NCBI GenBank assembly: GCA_964023205.1
Contig: OZ026842.1
Span: 6,610,408 to 6,674,407 of the forward strand
Reading direction: 5' to 3'
DNA: 64,000 nucleotides
DNA from: Lutraria lutraria
Taxonomy: Eukaryota; Mollusca; Bivalvia; Venerida; Mactridae
Shown piece after piece: positions 36,375 through 50,400 of the stretch. Under the pieces are notes generated by a model. It was given only the letters and a program-made list of their open reading frames with translations, made no database searches and was not told the origin of the DNA. A program made the translations under genes and the position numbers. The first letter of the stretch is position 1; each line of letters begins with the position of its first letter.

Positions 36375-38060
36375 TATGACAGTGACATGAATGATGATGA
36401 CAGTGACACACATGAATGATGATGACAGTGACACACATGAATGATGATGACAGTGACACACATGAATGATGATGACAGTGACACACATGAATGATGATGA
36501 CAGTGACACACATGAATGACGATGATGACAGTGACACACATGAATGCTGATGATGACAGTGACACATATAAATGATGATGATGAAGACAGTGACACACAT
36601 GAATAATGATGATGACAGTGACACATATGAATGATGATGATGACAGTGACACATATGAATGATGATGATGACAGTGACACACATGAATGATGATGATGAC
36701 AGTGACACATATGAATGATGATGATGACAGTGACACACATGAATGATGATGATGACAGTGACACATATGAATGATGATGATGACAGTGACACATATGAAT
36801 GATGATGATGGCAGTGACACATATGAATGATGATGATGACAGTGACACACATGAATGATGATGATGACAGTGACACATGAATGATGATGATGACAGTGAC
36901 ACACATGAATGATGATGATGACAGTGACACACATGAATGATGATGATGACAGTGACACACATGAATGATGATGATGACAGTGACACACATGAATGATGAT
37001 GATGACAGTGACACATATGAATGATGATGATGACAGTGACACATATGAATGATGATGACAGTGACACGAATGATGATGATGATGACACACATGAATGATG
37101 ATGATGACAGTGACACATATGAATGATGATGATGACAGTGACACATATGAATGATGATGATGACAGTGGCATAAATGATGATGACAGTGACAAGAATGAT
37201 GATGATGATGACACACATGAATGATGATGATGACAGTGACACATATGAATGATGATGATGAAGACAGTGACACATATGAATGATGATGACAGTGACACAC
37301 ATGAATAATGATGATGACAGTGACACACATGAATGATGATGACAGTGACACACATGAATAATGATAATGAGTGACACATATGATGATGAAGACAGTGACA
37401 TGAATGATCATGAAGACAGTGACACATATGATGATTATGATAGTGACATGAATGATGATGATGATGACACACATGAATGATGATGATGACAGTGACACAT
37501 ATGAATGATGATGATGAAGACAGTGACACACATGAATGATGATGATGACAGTGACACACATGAATTATGATGAAGACAGTGACATGAATTATAATGATGA
37601 TGACAGTGACATGAATGATGATGACAGTGACACATGAATGATGATGATGACAGTGACACATGAATGATGATGATGACAGTGACACATATGAATGATGATG
37701 ACAGTGACACACATGAATGATGATGAAGACAGTGACACATATGATGATGAAGACAGTGACACATATGATGATTATGACAGTGACATGAATGATAATGATG
37801 ACAGTGACACACATGACAGATGATGATAATGACAGGGACATACGTGAATGATAATGAATAGTGACATACATGAATGATGATCAGTGACATGAATGACGAA
37901 GACAGTGACATGAATGATGATCAGTGACATGAATGACGAAGACAGTGTCATGAATGATGATCAGTGACATGAATGACGAAGACAGTGACATGGATGATGA
38001 TCAGTGACATGGATGATGATGATAGTAACAAGTATGATGATGTTGACAGTGACATGTATG
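36375..38060 (-). repeat. Minisatellite, 25-28-bp unit rich in (TGA)n, between the two genes
   Basis: The + strand repeats gaatgatgatgatgacagtg then acacacat. Most units are 28 bp, some 25 bp through loss of one tga, and shorter gatcagtgacatgaatga variants lie at the 37860-38020 end. It begins about 370 bp beyond the SMC4 stop codon. The array contains no stop in any minus-strand frame over long stretches, so it gives spurious His/Ser/Ile/Cys-rich ORFs of up to 515 codons. Confidence 0.95.
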
Positions 38061-38426
38061 AATGATGAGGACTTAAAAGATATCAGTGAGAAAGTTAATG
38101 TTATATAAGTGATGTAAGAATGCTACGTAACTATATACATCAATAAAGATACAAAGTATGCAAGTCACCAACGGAATATTATTCATCTATTTACAGGATT
38201 AAAAATTCACACAAATGAAAAACATTAAATTACAGAACACAATGTGGCATCAAAATTGCAAGAAACATAAAAGTAAGTCCTTAATGGAACTCCCTTCATC
38301 TTGAAGACTTTAGTAGCTTTATGAATCATTGACACAAAAAATTTCACTCAAATAATCTTCTTTAGTCCTCCTCCAATCAGATAATGTAGTTAGTACACAT
38401 AAGGTTTGATTTTAATAGGGGCCTAT

Positions 38427-41400
38427 CTATGCTGCATTAGGGTCCACCTCTTGTAGCGGTATACTCAGTTTGCTAGGATTAATGGTCACAGATTTTGTAC
38501 AGTTATCTGTCTTATAAATACCGACCAGTCTATCAGCCAGTTCAAACATGTTGTTTCTCAATGAGATGATGATAAACTGAGCATTCTTTGTTCTTTCCTA
38601 CAAAAATACATCAAAATAAACAACATTATTCACACATTAAGTAAAGTTTGCCCCAAAAAGTCATGCAAACAGACAGTATTTCTTTAAGGCTGAAAATAAA
38701 AATAAGTTTGTTTGGAATGCTCCGACCCATAATTTGAGCACTGGGTAGGTAGGTAGGTAGGAATATCTTTGCCCCCAAAAAAGTCTTAGGAGTCTCTTAG
38801 AGAACTCCAAACAAACTTATTTTTATTTTCAGTCTAATACACACCAATTGATGACATATTCAAAGGTGGACAAATGCAATACAAAGTATGTATAGAATCA
38901 TATCCCCAAATTACATGAGGGAATATACTAACAACTTCTTGGCTTCCTTATCTAAATAGAATATAAAATCGGACAGTTCTAACTTTTAAGTTTAGAAGAA
39001 CAACCTAGTACATGCGCCTCTGTGGTCGAGTGGCTAAGGTCGCTGTCTTCAAATCACTGTAACCTTTCACTGATGGAGGTTCGTCGGTTCGAGCCCAGCT
39101 ACTGACCATGTTTCTTTATGTGAGAAAGTTAGTTGCTTACGGAGGATGGGAGGCTAGTACTGGTTCTTCCCAGGAATGATGGTAAGTTGAACAGTCTACC
39201 TCATATGACTCTCACTGTTGAAAAGGGGCATAAAACTCAACCAAACAAACAGATTTAGTACACACTGCACATGTGGAGCACTTAAGCATTTAGAATGCAT
39301 ATTTAGGTGTTCTTCGTAATAAGAAAATTACAACTCCAGGAGTCTATAACTCTATTCCTAGACCACATTATACAATTCACTTCAAAGATAAAAGTACAAA
39401 ACTATCAAAGCAAATAAAGTTTAACCTACCTTTATATAATTCGCTACAATGGAGACATTTTTGAAATCCAGAGCTGCATCAATCTCATCCATAACGTATA
39501 ATGGCGTCGGTTTGTAATGATGTAAAGCAAACACTAACGCCAGAGAACTAAGCGTTTTCTCCCCACCCGATAAGTTGGATATATTCTTCCAAGATTTCTT
39601 AGGTGGACGTACACTGAAAATGGTTATATATATAATCATTACATGAAAGTTGAGAATCGACAAAAATAGGATAACTTAAATATCAAAATGTCTTTTTCAG
39701 GGTTCTCAATAACAGCAGGCTGCAGGCCAATTTAGCTGCTTAGAAATGTGTTTGGACTGGTTAGGAATCTCAAAAGTTTATAAAATATTGCTAGAAAATG
39801 CCCAGACCCCCCCCCTAGCAGGCCTGTTAGTCTAGCTTTTGAGCCTGTTGGCCACAAACTTATTGAGAACCCTGCTTTTTAATTTACAAGTTAACAAAAA
39901 ATATATTTCTTTTTTGAGTTTTAAATCTTCAAATAAACTGTGCCTGTTTCAATTTATAAGAGAACAGTCAAACAAGTTTAGTTGCCACAATAGAACAAAT
40001 GAACCCCGGAATAGAGTCAACTTGTCAATAAAGGCTACATTTTGTCTTACCCAAGGGTGGCCTTTGTTCACAGATTTGACACTAAGTCAATACATACCTA
40101 AACACGATGCCTTCAGAAAAGGGATCGAGAGAATCCACCAACTCTAGTTCAGCGTCACCACCGAGCGTAATCATCTGATACATCTCCTTCAGTTTATATG
40201 TGATAACGCTAAAACCTGCCATAAATTCATCAAGTCTTTGTTTACGGAGTTCTTCGTGATATTTACGTTGGTTGTCACGGAAATCTGTAATCTGATCAAG
40301 TTCTGCGACTCTTTGTAAATATAATTCCTCCTGTAACAGAAAAAAGAATTTTCAACATTCAAGTTCCGGCCAAAAGTTATAAAACCTAAGATCGGTCCCT
40401 GAGCTCAAATCTCATTTCTTGTCTTTATGTTCCTAAGTTTGTTATGATCAAGAAATACTAATAATATTATTCTTTTAGCAAAATCGATCTGAATAGATAT
40501 TTAAACATTAAACAGATATGTCTTTTCAACCGTAAAACTTTGAGAATGGAATCGAGATTTTATGCTCAGAGACTGTTCTCATGTTCTGGTTCGATACAGT
40601 GATTTGTATTATACAACAAATACAGTAGAACATGCATGGGTATCAACAAGCCAAATTCTAAGATCCTGAAAATTAGCTTATCAGTTGTACGACTTGCAAA
40701 AATTTCATAGTTCATGCATCAGTACGGACAGTGATCTCCCTTGCGAATGAACTTCAGTAGAAGCATAAACATGCTCAAGATATCAACCGCTGACCAATAA
40801 AATGGCGTCATGTCAATTTGACCCCAAACATCCCTTTCTCCCGCTGTTGGATTGATTGACAGTTCCCCGACTCCTTGAACTGCCATATTTCTAAAACTTA
40901 AATCCAGCATAAAGTGTAGATAACTACATTCGAACCTGTGTTTACAGCCACCTTGGCTCCGTATAAAGGCCACCCTTAGAATAAATTTCATTCTTTTAAA
41001 ATCTGTCAGTGATTACTGTGGAATCATTAATTTTTGTTGGGTTCAATTTTCGTGGTTTTTACTAAAATGGCTATTTCTTGGGGACATAAATTCGTGGATT
41101 TTGATTTTTGAAAAGAAATGCCTTATCTCAGCATTTGAATTCGTGGGGATTTGATTTCGTGGATGAGTCGATCCAATAAAATCCACGAAATTAAATCCCC
41201 AACGAAAATTAATGATTCCACAGTATTTGAATAAAGGCCACCTTTCAATTAAGGCCATTTTTAGTCTTTTCCATGGACGGCCTTAGTTCACAGGTTTTGA
41301 CTGTTTTTTTTTAACATAAAGCCTCAAACTAGAAGACACAGGATTTGTAACATCTTCTGGCCCCTGTTTTTTTAAAATTTGATTCAAAGTAAGAATACAC

Positions 41401-44400
41401 TACCTTCTTTCTATATTCAGCAATAGCAGCCATGTTAGGTTTCATCTGCGTGATGCGTTCCTCAAGAACAGTAATCTCATACTGTGTGGATTCTTTATCA
41501 ATACTTTCTATCTCTTCATCAGTTATGGTTGCTAGTGGCTCTGCCTCTTGTCTTTCTATAGGTGTCAATTCAAGGTGAGATAACTGAAAAAGTGTACATC
41601 GTTGGATTTATTATACATGTATATTGTGTTATAATATTCATTAACACAGCTATAAACTGACACATGTTTGTTTGATTTCTTTTTTTTTATTTCAGTGATT
41701 TAATGCTGAATTTCAACAGTATTCAGTCATCAGGGATGTCAATAGAGCCAAATCCTGAAAATTATATTCTGCCGATCATTTTGGCCAAACACGAGGCCTT
41801 CAATCACATTGTTTCCATATTTAACTCAGTTTGCATGAGAGAAAATCCTTCACAGCAGATTAAATTGACTATAACTTTGCCATTTCATGAGATATTTTCA
41901 TTAAATAACCTTTATTCTGCTCAGAAAGCATAGCTCTTTCAGGACAGATAAATTCCGGAACTCAGGATATGTATATATATATATATATGTCATCCTGAAC
42001 AAGATATGTTTCATAAACACCATGCCCCCTCAGGGTGCCCTTTAACTTGAAAATGCACAGGTCCTATAGAGATTGTCATGATGAACCTACATATGAAGTT
42101 TGATGAATGTAGGTGCAAGGGTTTTGATTTTATAGGCAAGGTTAAAGTTTGGTACAAACAGACAAACAGAGAGTCCAAAAACAATATGCCCCCAATCTAT
42201 CGATATCTTGACATATTTTCATTAAATAACCTTTATTCTGCTCAGAAAGCATAGCTCTTTCAGGACAGATAAATCCGGAATTCCGGATATGTATACATAC
42301 ATATATCATTTATGTCATCCTGAAAGTGTATACTGAAAGCTTTACCAACCTCTTTTTTCCAATGTTTAACCTTAGACTGGTTTTCTTTCATTATTGTTTG
42401 ATATTTCTCTAGTTCACTTCTCACATCAACCACATCTTTCTGTATTTTATTCTCCTCTTCTTCAAGCTGAGCAAGTTGTTTGTTTGTATCATTCAATGCT
42501 GTCTCGGCACTTTTCATAGTGTCCTGAAAATAAATTACCTTGTTATCTGCATTCTGACGCACATATTCGGGGTATAACAAGTGAGTCCAGCTTAAAAAAA
42601 TATTTGTTTGCGGTCCCTAACCATAGAACTTCAACAATTTTTCAGTCATTGTTGTCAAATTTGCATAGAAGGGACGACCTGCCGAGACCTGAAATCGAAC
42701 TTGAATTGCCGCGTAACAAATCCACTGGACCACGCCCTTCCACTCTTGTTCAAGAGCACACACTTTTTTAAAAATAAAACAGAAAATGAGAGACTGAATT
42801 TCTAAAACCATGCTAAAAATTTATCTAAAACCTAAAAGGTTGACACTGTTGGATTTTACTAACTCGATCTCTATTTATTTTGTGTCCACAAGCTGATCTC
42901 AAGATTCTACAAAGTTTTATCAACTATTTATTTCTCTTAATCTAAATTCTTTAATTTTATCATAGTTTATCATTTTTCAATTATTTCATTAATTTAACTT
43001 CTTCAAAATTTATCATATAAGGTTGTTCAGTCGGCTGATTTATCTAATAGTTCTCCAAGTCGAATATTTACCTGTGATTCTTGATAAGCCTCCATTACTT
43101 TAGTGGCTTCTTCTTCTAATTCTGTTAGTTTACCTTCTAATTGTTTTATATTCTCCTTATTTTCTTCAATTTCTTCATAGATACTCGTCAACTTCTCCTC
43201 CGCTTTTTTCAAGTTTCTGAAATAAATAAATATTTGTGTTACTGTACAGTAGGATGTACTGGGATTTATCGCAGCAGTAAAATTTGACATTTAAAAAATC
43301 CTGAAAATTTGGCGTAATAATCGAAATACTCAACTGTATTTGTTGAAATTTTGGCAGTAGTTAAATGTTCGCTATTTTGGCGGATGAGATAGATTTCAGC
43401 GAGAGGAATTGGAACTAACAGCCATGATGGCCAGTGATTACAACTCAGATACCTTAATCACTCCACCAAAGGAGTCCCCCCCCCTCAAAATATTTAATTA
43501 ATTTTGCCAAATAAACTTTATTAAGTCATTTAAAACTTCACTAATTAAAATAATCAACATCTAACTATAACACATACATTATAAACATAAAACTGACCGA
43601 ATACCATATGCCTGAAATAATATAACTTTATTTTCAAAAGATTCTACAATATGTTTAACCAAGTCAATAGGAAATTGCCTAAAAAATACAATCAGCACAT
43701 AGTATGTTATACCTCTCAGAAGTTTTAACACCAACTGTTGCCTTGGTTATTTGTCCCACAGTTTGATCAATCTGTGACTGTATGGCATTTACTCTTGACT
43801 GAGCAGCGTTCATCTTAGATCCGCCAATATCCATAATTTGATTATGTAATCTACAATAAAATACATACATTATTCATTGTACTAGACAGTCATTTGTTTT
43901 GTTTTAGCAGGATTAATGCCGTATTTATATACACCGGCCAGTTCACCTAACCAGTTTTCCTGGACTGTATTCTAACCAGTACTAACTTACCCTTCCACAA
44001 GAAGCCAGCAATGCCTCCACATATTTGGAGGAAAATCAACAGTTTTATCAATTTTTTATTGAAGGGGATCACCTGCTGTGATTGGGTTTCAAACAAAGAC
44101 TGCTGGATTACATGTCCAGCACACTTTACTAGACAATGGCCCTGGAAAATTAGTAATTTAAACAAACTGGTAACAATTTTATTTACCATCTGAAAATTAG
44201 ATGCTTTTCAAATAAATAATTATCAAAAAGGTAAAACTTACTCTTGTACTTCTGCTTCCAATTTTCCTGCTACATCAGCAACTTTCTGATAATCTGAAAT
44301 AAAAACAAATCATTGATAAAGAATATATAAATACTCTGTGGTCTCAAGCCTCCATGCTCAAGTGGTTATGATCTCAAACAAACAATCACTAGCCCCAAAT

Positions 44401-47400
44401 TGTAATGGGTTACATTGCAACAGATGAACAATCATTGTTTGGGGTTATATCTGTGGACAGAATAGGTTAAATGCTCATGGATTTTATTTTAGTTCAAAAC
44501 AAATGCACTGTGAGCGGTGCCAATGCTTGTCTGTTCACCGATATATTCATAGGTATAAATTTTTATGCCGACCATGTCCAAAATGGCACTTCCCAAAATT
44601 GACAAAAATTATGTGCAAAATTGTACAGACCTTGTCTGTATCCTTCAACAGTTTTCTCCAATTGTTTTAATTCTTTCTCGTCTGGTGCTGCAGCTTTTAC
44701 TTTCTTTTCTTGTTCTACAATTTGTACTTTCAGACTTTCAACTTGTTCTGTCAATGCCTGTAATAAATGTAATAATGCCTATATTTTAAGTTTTTAACCT
44801 TTACACTTCATACATCGCGATATGCAACTACACTTAACACTAGTAGTCTACCATTGTCACATTTTAGCAAAATATATAAAGAATCACAAAATTGTCCAGT
44901 TTAAAAGTAATTATGGGCTCATCACAGCACTAAAGAATTAAGTTTCATAATTTTTTTTTTCAATTTTTTAAGTGTTACCTTTATTTCGATACCAGCTTTC
45001 TGTATACTATGTTGTACGTGAGTGATATCTTTCTTATGTTGTTTAATAAAATCTTCCAGTCTTTCTTTATTGGCTCGACATTGTTGACCTTCCTCTGACA
45101 GCTATAAATATACAAAACCATACATGAACATAAAAACATATCTACTTGACTCATATCTTATACACGAATGATATCACTTGTAATTCAAACAAAATATAAA
45201 AACTTTGATGAGTTAATTATGGCGAGATGTGTTTTTTAAACACAATGGATTTCATAAAGACTGTGTCACCATGAAATGATTTTGAACCAATATTTTCTCA
45301 TACTAAAATTTGAAAGTTTTATGGTACATGTATTATATTTTTCATTTGTCCTCATTTTTTTTCAAGGGGATGTGAATTAATGCATTCTTATTTTAGAAAT
45401 GATTTTTTCCTGACAATTTTGGATACCACCAATTTTTCACGGATAACTAACAATTAGTGAAACTAGAGCTTTGTCACAAAGGTGACTTACTAACACCCCC
45501 GCCGCCGCTTTGTCACTAAGAATGCCATAGTACACTATATACACCAAGTTTAAGGGCACATAACTTTGGAATGTGTGGATCACTGGGCATGGAATTTGTG
45601 TCTTGCACATCACATCTACCATTCATGGTGATGACATATTTCAAATTTCATTGCAATTGGATAAGGGATGTGGAAGTAGTTTACTCCACGAACTTGTAAA
45701 ATAGTAAGCAGACAGATCGCCCGACCAACCAAGTGACTCCAATATACCCCCTCTTAAACTTTGTTAGCGGGGTAAGAGGATAAAGAATAAACTTTTTGCT
45801 TTATTTTCTTACCTTCTTCAGTTTTGTTTCATTGTTAGCTAAATCCTTAGTATCCACTTCTGAGGCAACTTTAGAGCTCATCTTACCTCTACACACAGTC
45901 TTACCTCCCCCAGACATAGTACCTGAAGACATAGAAATATCAGAACTAGTCCTAGATTGTTTGTTTGGGTTTAAAACCCCTTTCCAACAGTCAAAGGCCA
46001 TCAGTTCACCTAATCATCGCTCATCCTCCAAATGGAACTGCCTACTTTCTGGCATAAAGAGATATGCTTGGAAGCAAGGCTTGAACCACGACCCTAGATA
46101 AGTGAGAGGTTACAGTGATTTGAAGTCGGCAACCTTAACCACTCGACCAACAAACATCCCTAATGTAGTACAAATAAAACACTGTTTTCTTGAATAATTA
46201 ATTCTTATTTCACACCATACTACCTTATATACAGTCAAGGATGTGAATTAATACATAAAAGCATATTTTTCAAAATTTTACCTAAACTAGCACCAAATAT
46301 TAGCTCATGTAATCTAGAGCCGGCAAATACACATTCCCCGTAAGAATAGCTATAATTGGTTGTTTTGTACTTGCGCACTAACTTGTGATATACATCTTAC
46401 AATGCTTTCCTTGGGTTTTTTTTTAGCGGCCTTAACATACTACGCTCTAGTATACTAACCAGACGTGTCAATAAGCTGGCCCTGTAATGTGACCACTCGG
46501 AATCGTTGAGCTCCATACGCAATTCTTGTAGCTTGATCCAGGTCATTGGCAACTAAGGTATCTCGTAAAGCGAAGTAAAACGCTGGTTTGATTTTGTCGT
46601 CTTTCACATTCACCAGATCAAATAGACGATGTACATTCTCTGGACTGGATAATAGAAGAAAATTAGATATATCAGTGAAAAACAAGGTACTAGCAGTAAC
46701 AGGTGTTTAAAAAAAAATGCTTGCCTGTTCACTGCCTCATTGACATCTACCCTCATAAGTATAAAGTTTCATGTTGCTACCTCTTCTAGTTTCTGAGTTA
46801 TGAGCTACATTAAAGATTTTGCATGACAGAAAATTTCGAGGGCTCAGCGTAACACTGTCGTAACTTGTTCTTATTACAATATGAGTTACGACACTGTTGT
46901 GTTGAACCCTCGAGATATACTGTGGAATCATTAATTTTCGTTGGGTTCAATTTTCGTGGTTTTTACTAAAAAGGCTATTTCGTGGGGACATAAATTCGTG
47001 GATTTTGATTTTTGAAAAGAAATGCCTTATCTCCGCATTTGAATTCGTGGGGATTTGATTTCGTGGATGAGTCGAACCACGAAATCCACGAAATTAAATC
47101 CCCAACGAAATTAATGATTCTACAGTATATGCCACAGTAATCACAAAAGCTCAACATTTTCTTCTAAAACAGACCAGCTTACAAATACAGACAAACCAGT
47201 AAATAAAGGCCATCAATGGGAAAGACATACGGTGGCCTTTATTGACATGTGGTCTTTACTAAGAGGTCAGTTTGTTTGAAATCATCAATGATGGTTTTAA
47301 AAAAATGGTCTTTATTTGCAGGGTGGCCATTATGCGGAGTGACTGCTTATACAAATTTGACTGTACATTATGTATTGTGAAACTATTGAAAACATATTTC

Positions 47401-50400
47401 TAACACTATTCATGATATAGTAATGCAGTAATGTCAGAAACAGCCAAACAGTCTGTGAAATTTAGGTTTGAAATGTGGTTGCCCGAAACAGAAATTTTAG
47501 CTGCTTTTGCTTTGATTTATTAATGAAAATTTGGTTGTCCGAATGAAAAATTGGTTGTCCCGGACAACAGGATAACTGCTAATTTCACAGACTGGCAAAA
47601 GACAAAAATACTTGAATGTGTTGGATAAATAATATTTACCACATAACACTTAAACATAAAAAGGGGTTTTCTTTATGCGTTGAGAAAGGCGCACTAACCC
47701 TAATATGGAGATGAAATAGTGGATTGGAAATTAAACTTCACTATAAAGTAAAGAAAACCCCTGATAAAAATTGTCTTAAAGACATTTGCTACAGACCTAA
47801 AATAAGCAAAGAATTCAAATTCAAGGGCAGATAACTCAAAAACGAGATCAGTGACCCCCAATTTTTTTCCGCTTAAAATGTTTCTGTTATCATATGCTAC
47901 ATTCATGCAAAGTTAAAAAAAATTATATTTTCAGTTTTCATTTTTCCTATATGTCTACCGGTATTTGAAAAACGTAGCAAACGTCTATAAGTGAGTTTGC
48001 CGAAACATGAGTCCTCCGAATATCATTTCTTACGTTTTAATCTTTCTGGATGCATGCTCCTTCCAACGAGCCATTTTATCAAGTCCAATAAATGTAGCAC
48101 TACCAACATTGTTCTTCTTTAAATACTCGACACATTTCTGTGCAGTATCCATGCTGTCAACAACGATATTATCCAAAGCACCGCATGCAGTAGATACAGC
48201 AACATCAAATTTCTCATCAATACCACCCAAATTACCCTGAAATACACAAGCAATTAAACAAGTGAGTGATTGGTCACTAATCAGAGGGGATGAAAATATT
48301 TGTCACGGGGCAGCCAACAGTCAGAAAGTGTCACAGTATAATCCAAAGAAAAAAATATTTGAGACAAGCAATTCATTTTAAGATGAAAGGGCAATGTTCA
48401 TTTAGAAGAAATGATATTTGATCTCACTGACATATCAACAATTATCTTAATTTAGTTATTACAATTTAACCATAATCATCTTAATTCCTACTTGGGGTTC
48501 ATTTTAGGAAAAGGGGGAGATGCATGGTGCTGCTAAAAGTGGGAAAATAACACAAAATGATAAATTTTGGGAAATATTCACAGTGCAAATAGAGGTGATA
48601 CACTTTATTTAGATATATCAGGGGTTTTCTTTATGTTTTGGGGAAGCCCTTAAAATGGGGATGAAATAGCAGGTTGAGGCCTCAATTGAGTTAAATAAAT
48701 CTCAACTGAAATTTGGGGAATGAAATTTGAAGAAGAAAATTGGAAATTTCTGGAAATTTGCATGAATTAAAAGCAATATTCACAAGAGAAGGTGCCCTTT
48801 ACAAATTACAGACTACAGCTGTATAGAAAACCCCCTGAATATAGCTTATTTTCCAAGGAGAAGACATTGTGTGACGTTCTCAGCCTCCCCCCCCCCCTCC
48901 TGAAATCATTTGTAAACAACAAATATATTATCATAACTAAGCACATACCAATCTGCCATAAACCCCAGGTAAAGTACCGGAAGTTTTCAAATTCATGACG
49001 AAATCAACAACTTTACTTGAACTTCTGTTTGCCTCCATAGAACTTCGCGCTTCTTCCACTTTACGACGTAATGAACGTACCTGATGATAAACAGAAACAA
49101 TTATCATTCAAACCCAAAAAAATTCAACATTTCCAAAATCTTCATGATCTGAGTGTGTGAATTGGAACTTATTTTAAGTGGGTTGATAAACAGATGCATT
49201 AAAATAAATTCCACTAAAATAATAACAGTCTAGATAGGCCATCCTTAAAAAAATGATTGTTTGCGGTATCCCTACACAGAAAATTTTCAGTGGCTTAGAG
49301 GTATGATTTTTTTCTAAAATTCAATTTTTATACTTGACCCAAAATACATGTCAGAATGCCATTTTTTTTATTGAAAAAAAAATCACTCAAAGATGCTGAA
49401 AAAGGTTGGGTAGAGTTTTTTTTTCTTGATGCTTAAAGGCTGATAATGACCTCTGGGGAAAAAACAACAGAAATCATGTATAAACCCGAAAACTTGCACC
49501 CTTGCCAGTAAGCGTCAATAAATGTGGACAGCCAGATGTTAGGAACTAGTAGATTAAGCATTTTGTATAATTTCTTACAAAATTCTATTCAACAAGTTTT
49601 ATTAGAATGACTTACTTCTTCAAGAAGCTCTCCTTCACGTGCGGATGTATTTTGTAAGTCACCTTGAGACTTTTCAAGAGCATTTTTTAAATCAGGAAGT
49701 TTGGCTTCCAAATCTGAGACAGCTCTAAAAAAACAGAACAAACAGATATTTAGCAAAAGAAATATACGATTATACAAACACAGAATATCACATCAGGGAT
49801 GTGATAAAAGTTAACGCTACAGGGCTGAAATATACTGTCAAGGTTTTTTTTTCATGTTGAATTTCTCGTGGTTGTAGTTGGAAGACACCATTACAGAATG
49901 CTCAGATGTTATGATCTTGAAAGAATTGTTTTGATTGGAAGTGAAGAAGTTATTAACCAATCAGTGAAACTGTTATATATACTTATGTTAAACATGAATA
50001 TTTTTGTGCCCCATTGACATTTCAAGCCAATTTAAATTTTCTTAATATGTTTCCATAGGTTACTACAGTAATCGAGGGCTCAGCGCAACACTGTCGTAAC
50101 TTGTTCTTATTTCAATATGAGTTACGACACTGTTGCGCTGAACCCTCGTTAACTGTTTTTTTTTCAACAATATTTCAGTTATATATACAACAGTTGCTTC
50201 AGCTAACCCATTTATTCTGGCTTGTTTCTAGACAGTATTAACTTATCCTTCTAAAAGTAACTGTCAATTTTTCCATATATTGAGGAAAATCAACACGCTC
50301 ACTAATTGAAGAAGGATAAAAAAAGTATAAATAAGATTAAGTTTTTGAGAAGTAACAATTATACTCACTTCTTTTTCTCTTCAAGATTTTCCTTGGTTTT

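Larger units (their letters stand above)
38427..39613 (-). other. SMC4: SMC4 C-terminal ATPase head exons
   Basis: Exon 25 (39613-39430) carries [19 protein letters not shown] (ABC signature), the helix [14 protein letters not shown], Walker [13 protein letters not shown] with the catalytic Glu, and [11 protein letters not shown]. Exon 26 (38597-38427) carries [30 protein letters not shown], then a short end [12 protein letters not shown] and TAG. The last dozen residues are not conserved with human SMC4, as expected for that tail. Confidence 0.96.
40098..45101 (-). other. SMC4: SMC4 exons for the second coiled-coil arm
   Basis: Exons 17-23 plus most of exon 24 encode residues about 775-1165. 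The sequence is heptad-like, with conserved ends [37 protein letters not shown] and [11 protein letters not shown]. Exon 19 is only 52 nt (44242-44293). Exon 22 uses donor GTTGGT at 42349; the other possible donor three to five bases on would bring an in-frame stop, so GTTGGT is the working site. Exon 18 uses GTCTGT. Confidence 0.93.
45813..49080 (-). other. SMC4: SMC4 exons for the hinge (dimerisation) domain
   Basis: Exons 13-16 encode residues about 565-774. Hinge landmarks are [20 protein letters not shown], then [62 protein letters not shown] and [19 protein letters not shown]. The hinge mediates heterodimerisation with SMC2. The Gly-rich exits conserved in SMC hinges are present. Confidence 0.95.

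Noticed and set aside
36127..37911. Minus-strand ORFs of 158 to 515 codons, His/Ser/Ile/Cys-rich
   Set aside because: All are translations of the 28-bp minisatellite, open in three overlapping frames at once, without a distinct domain or splice context.
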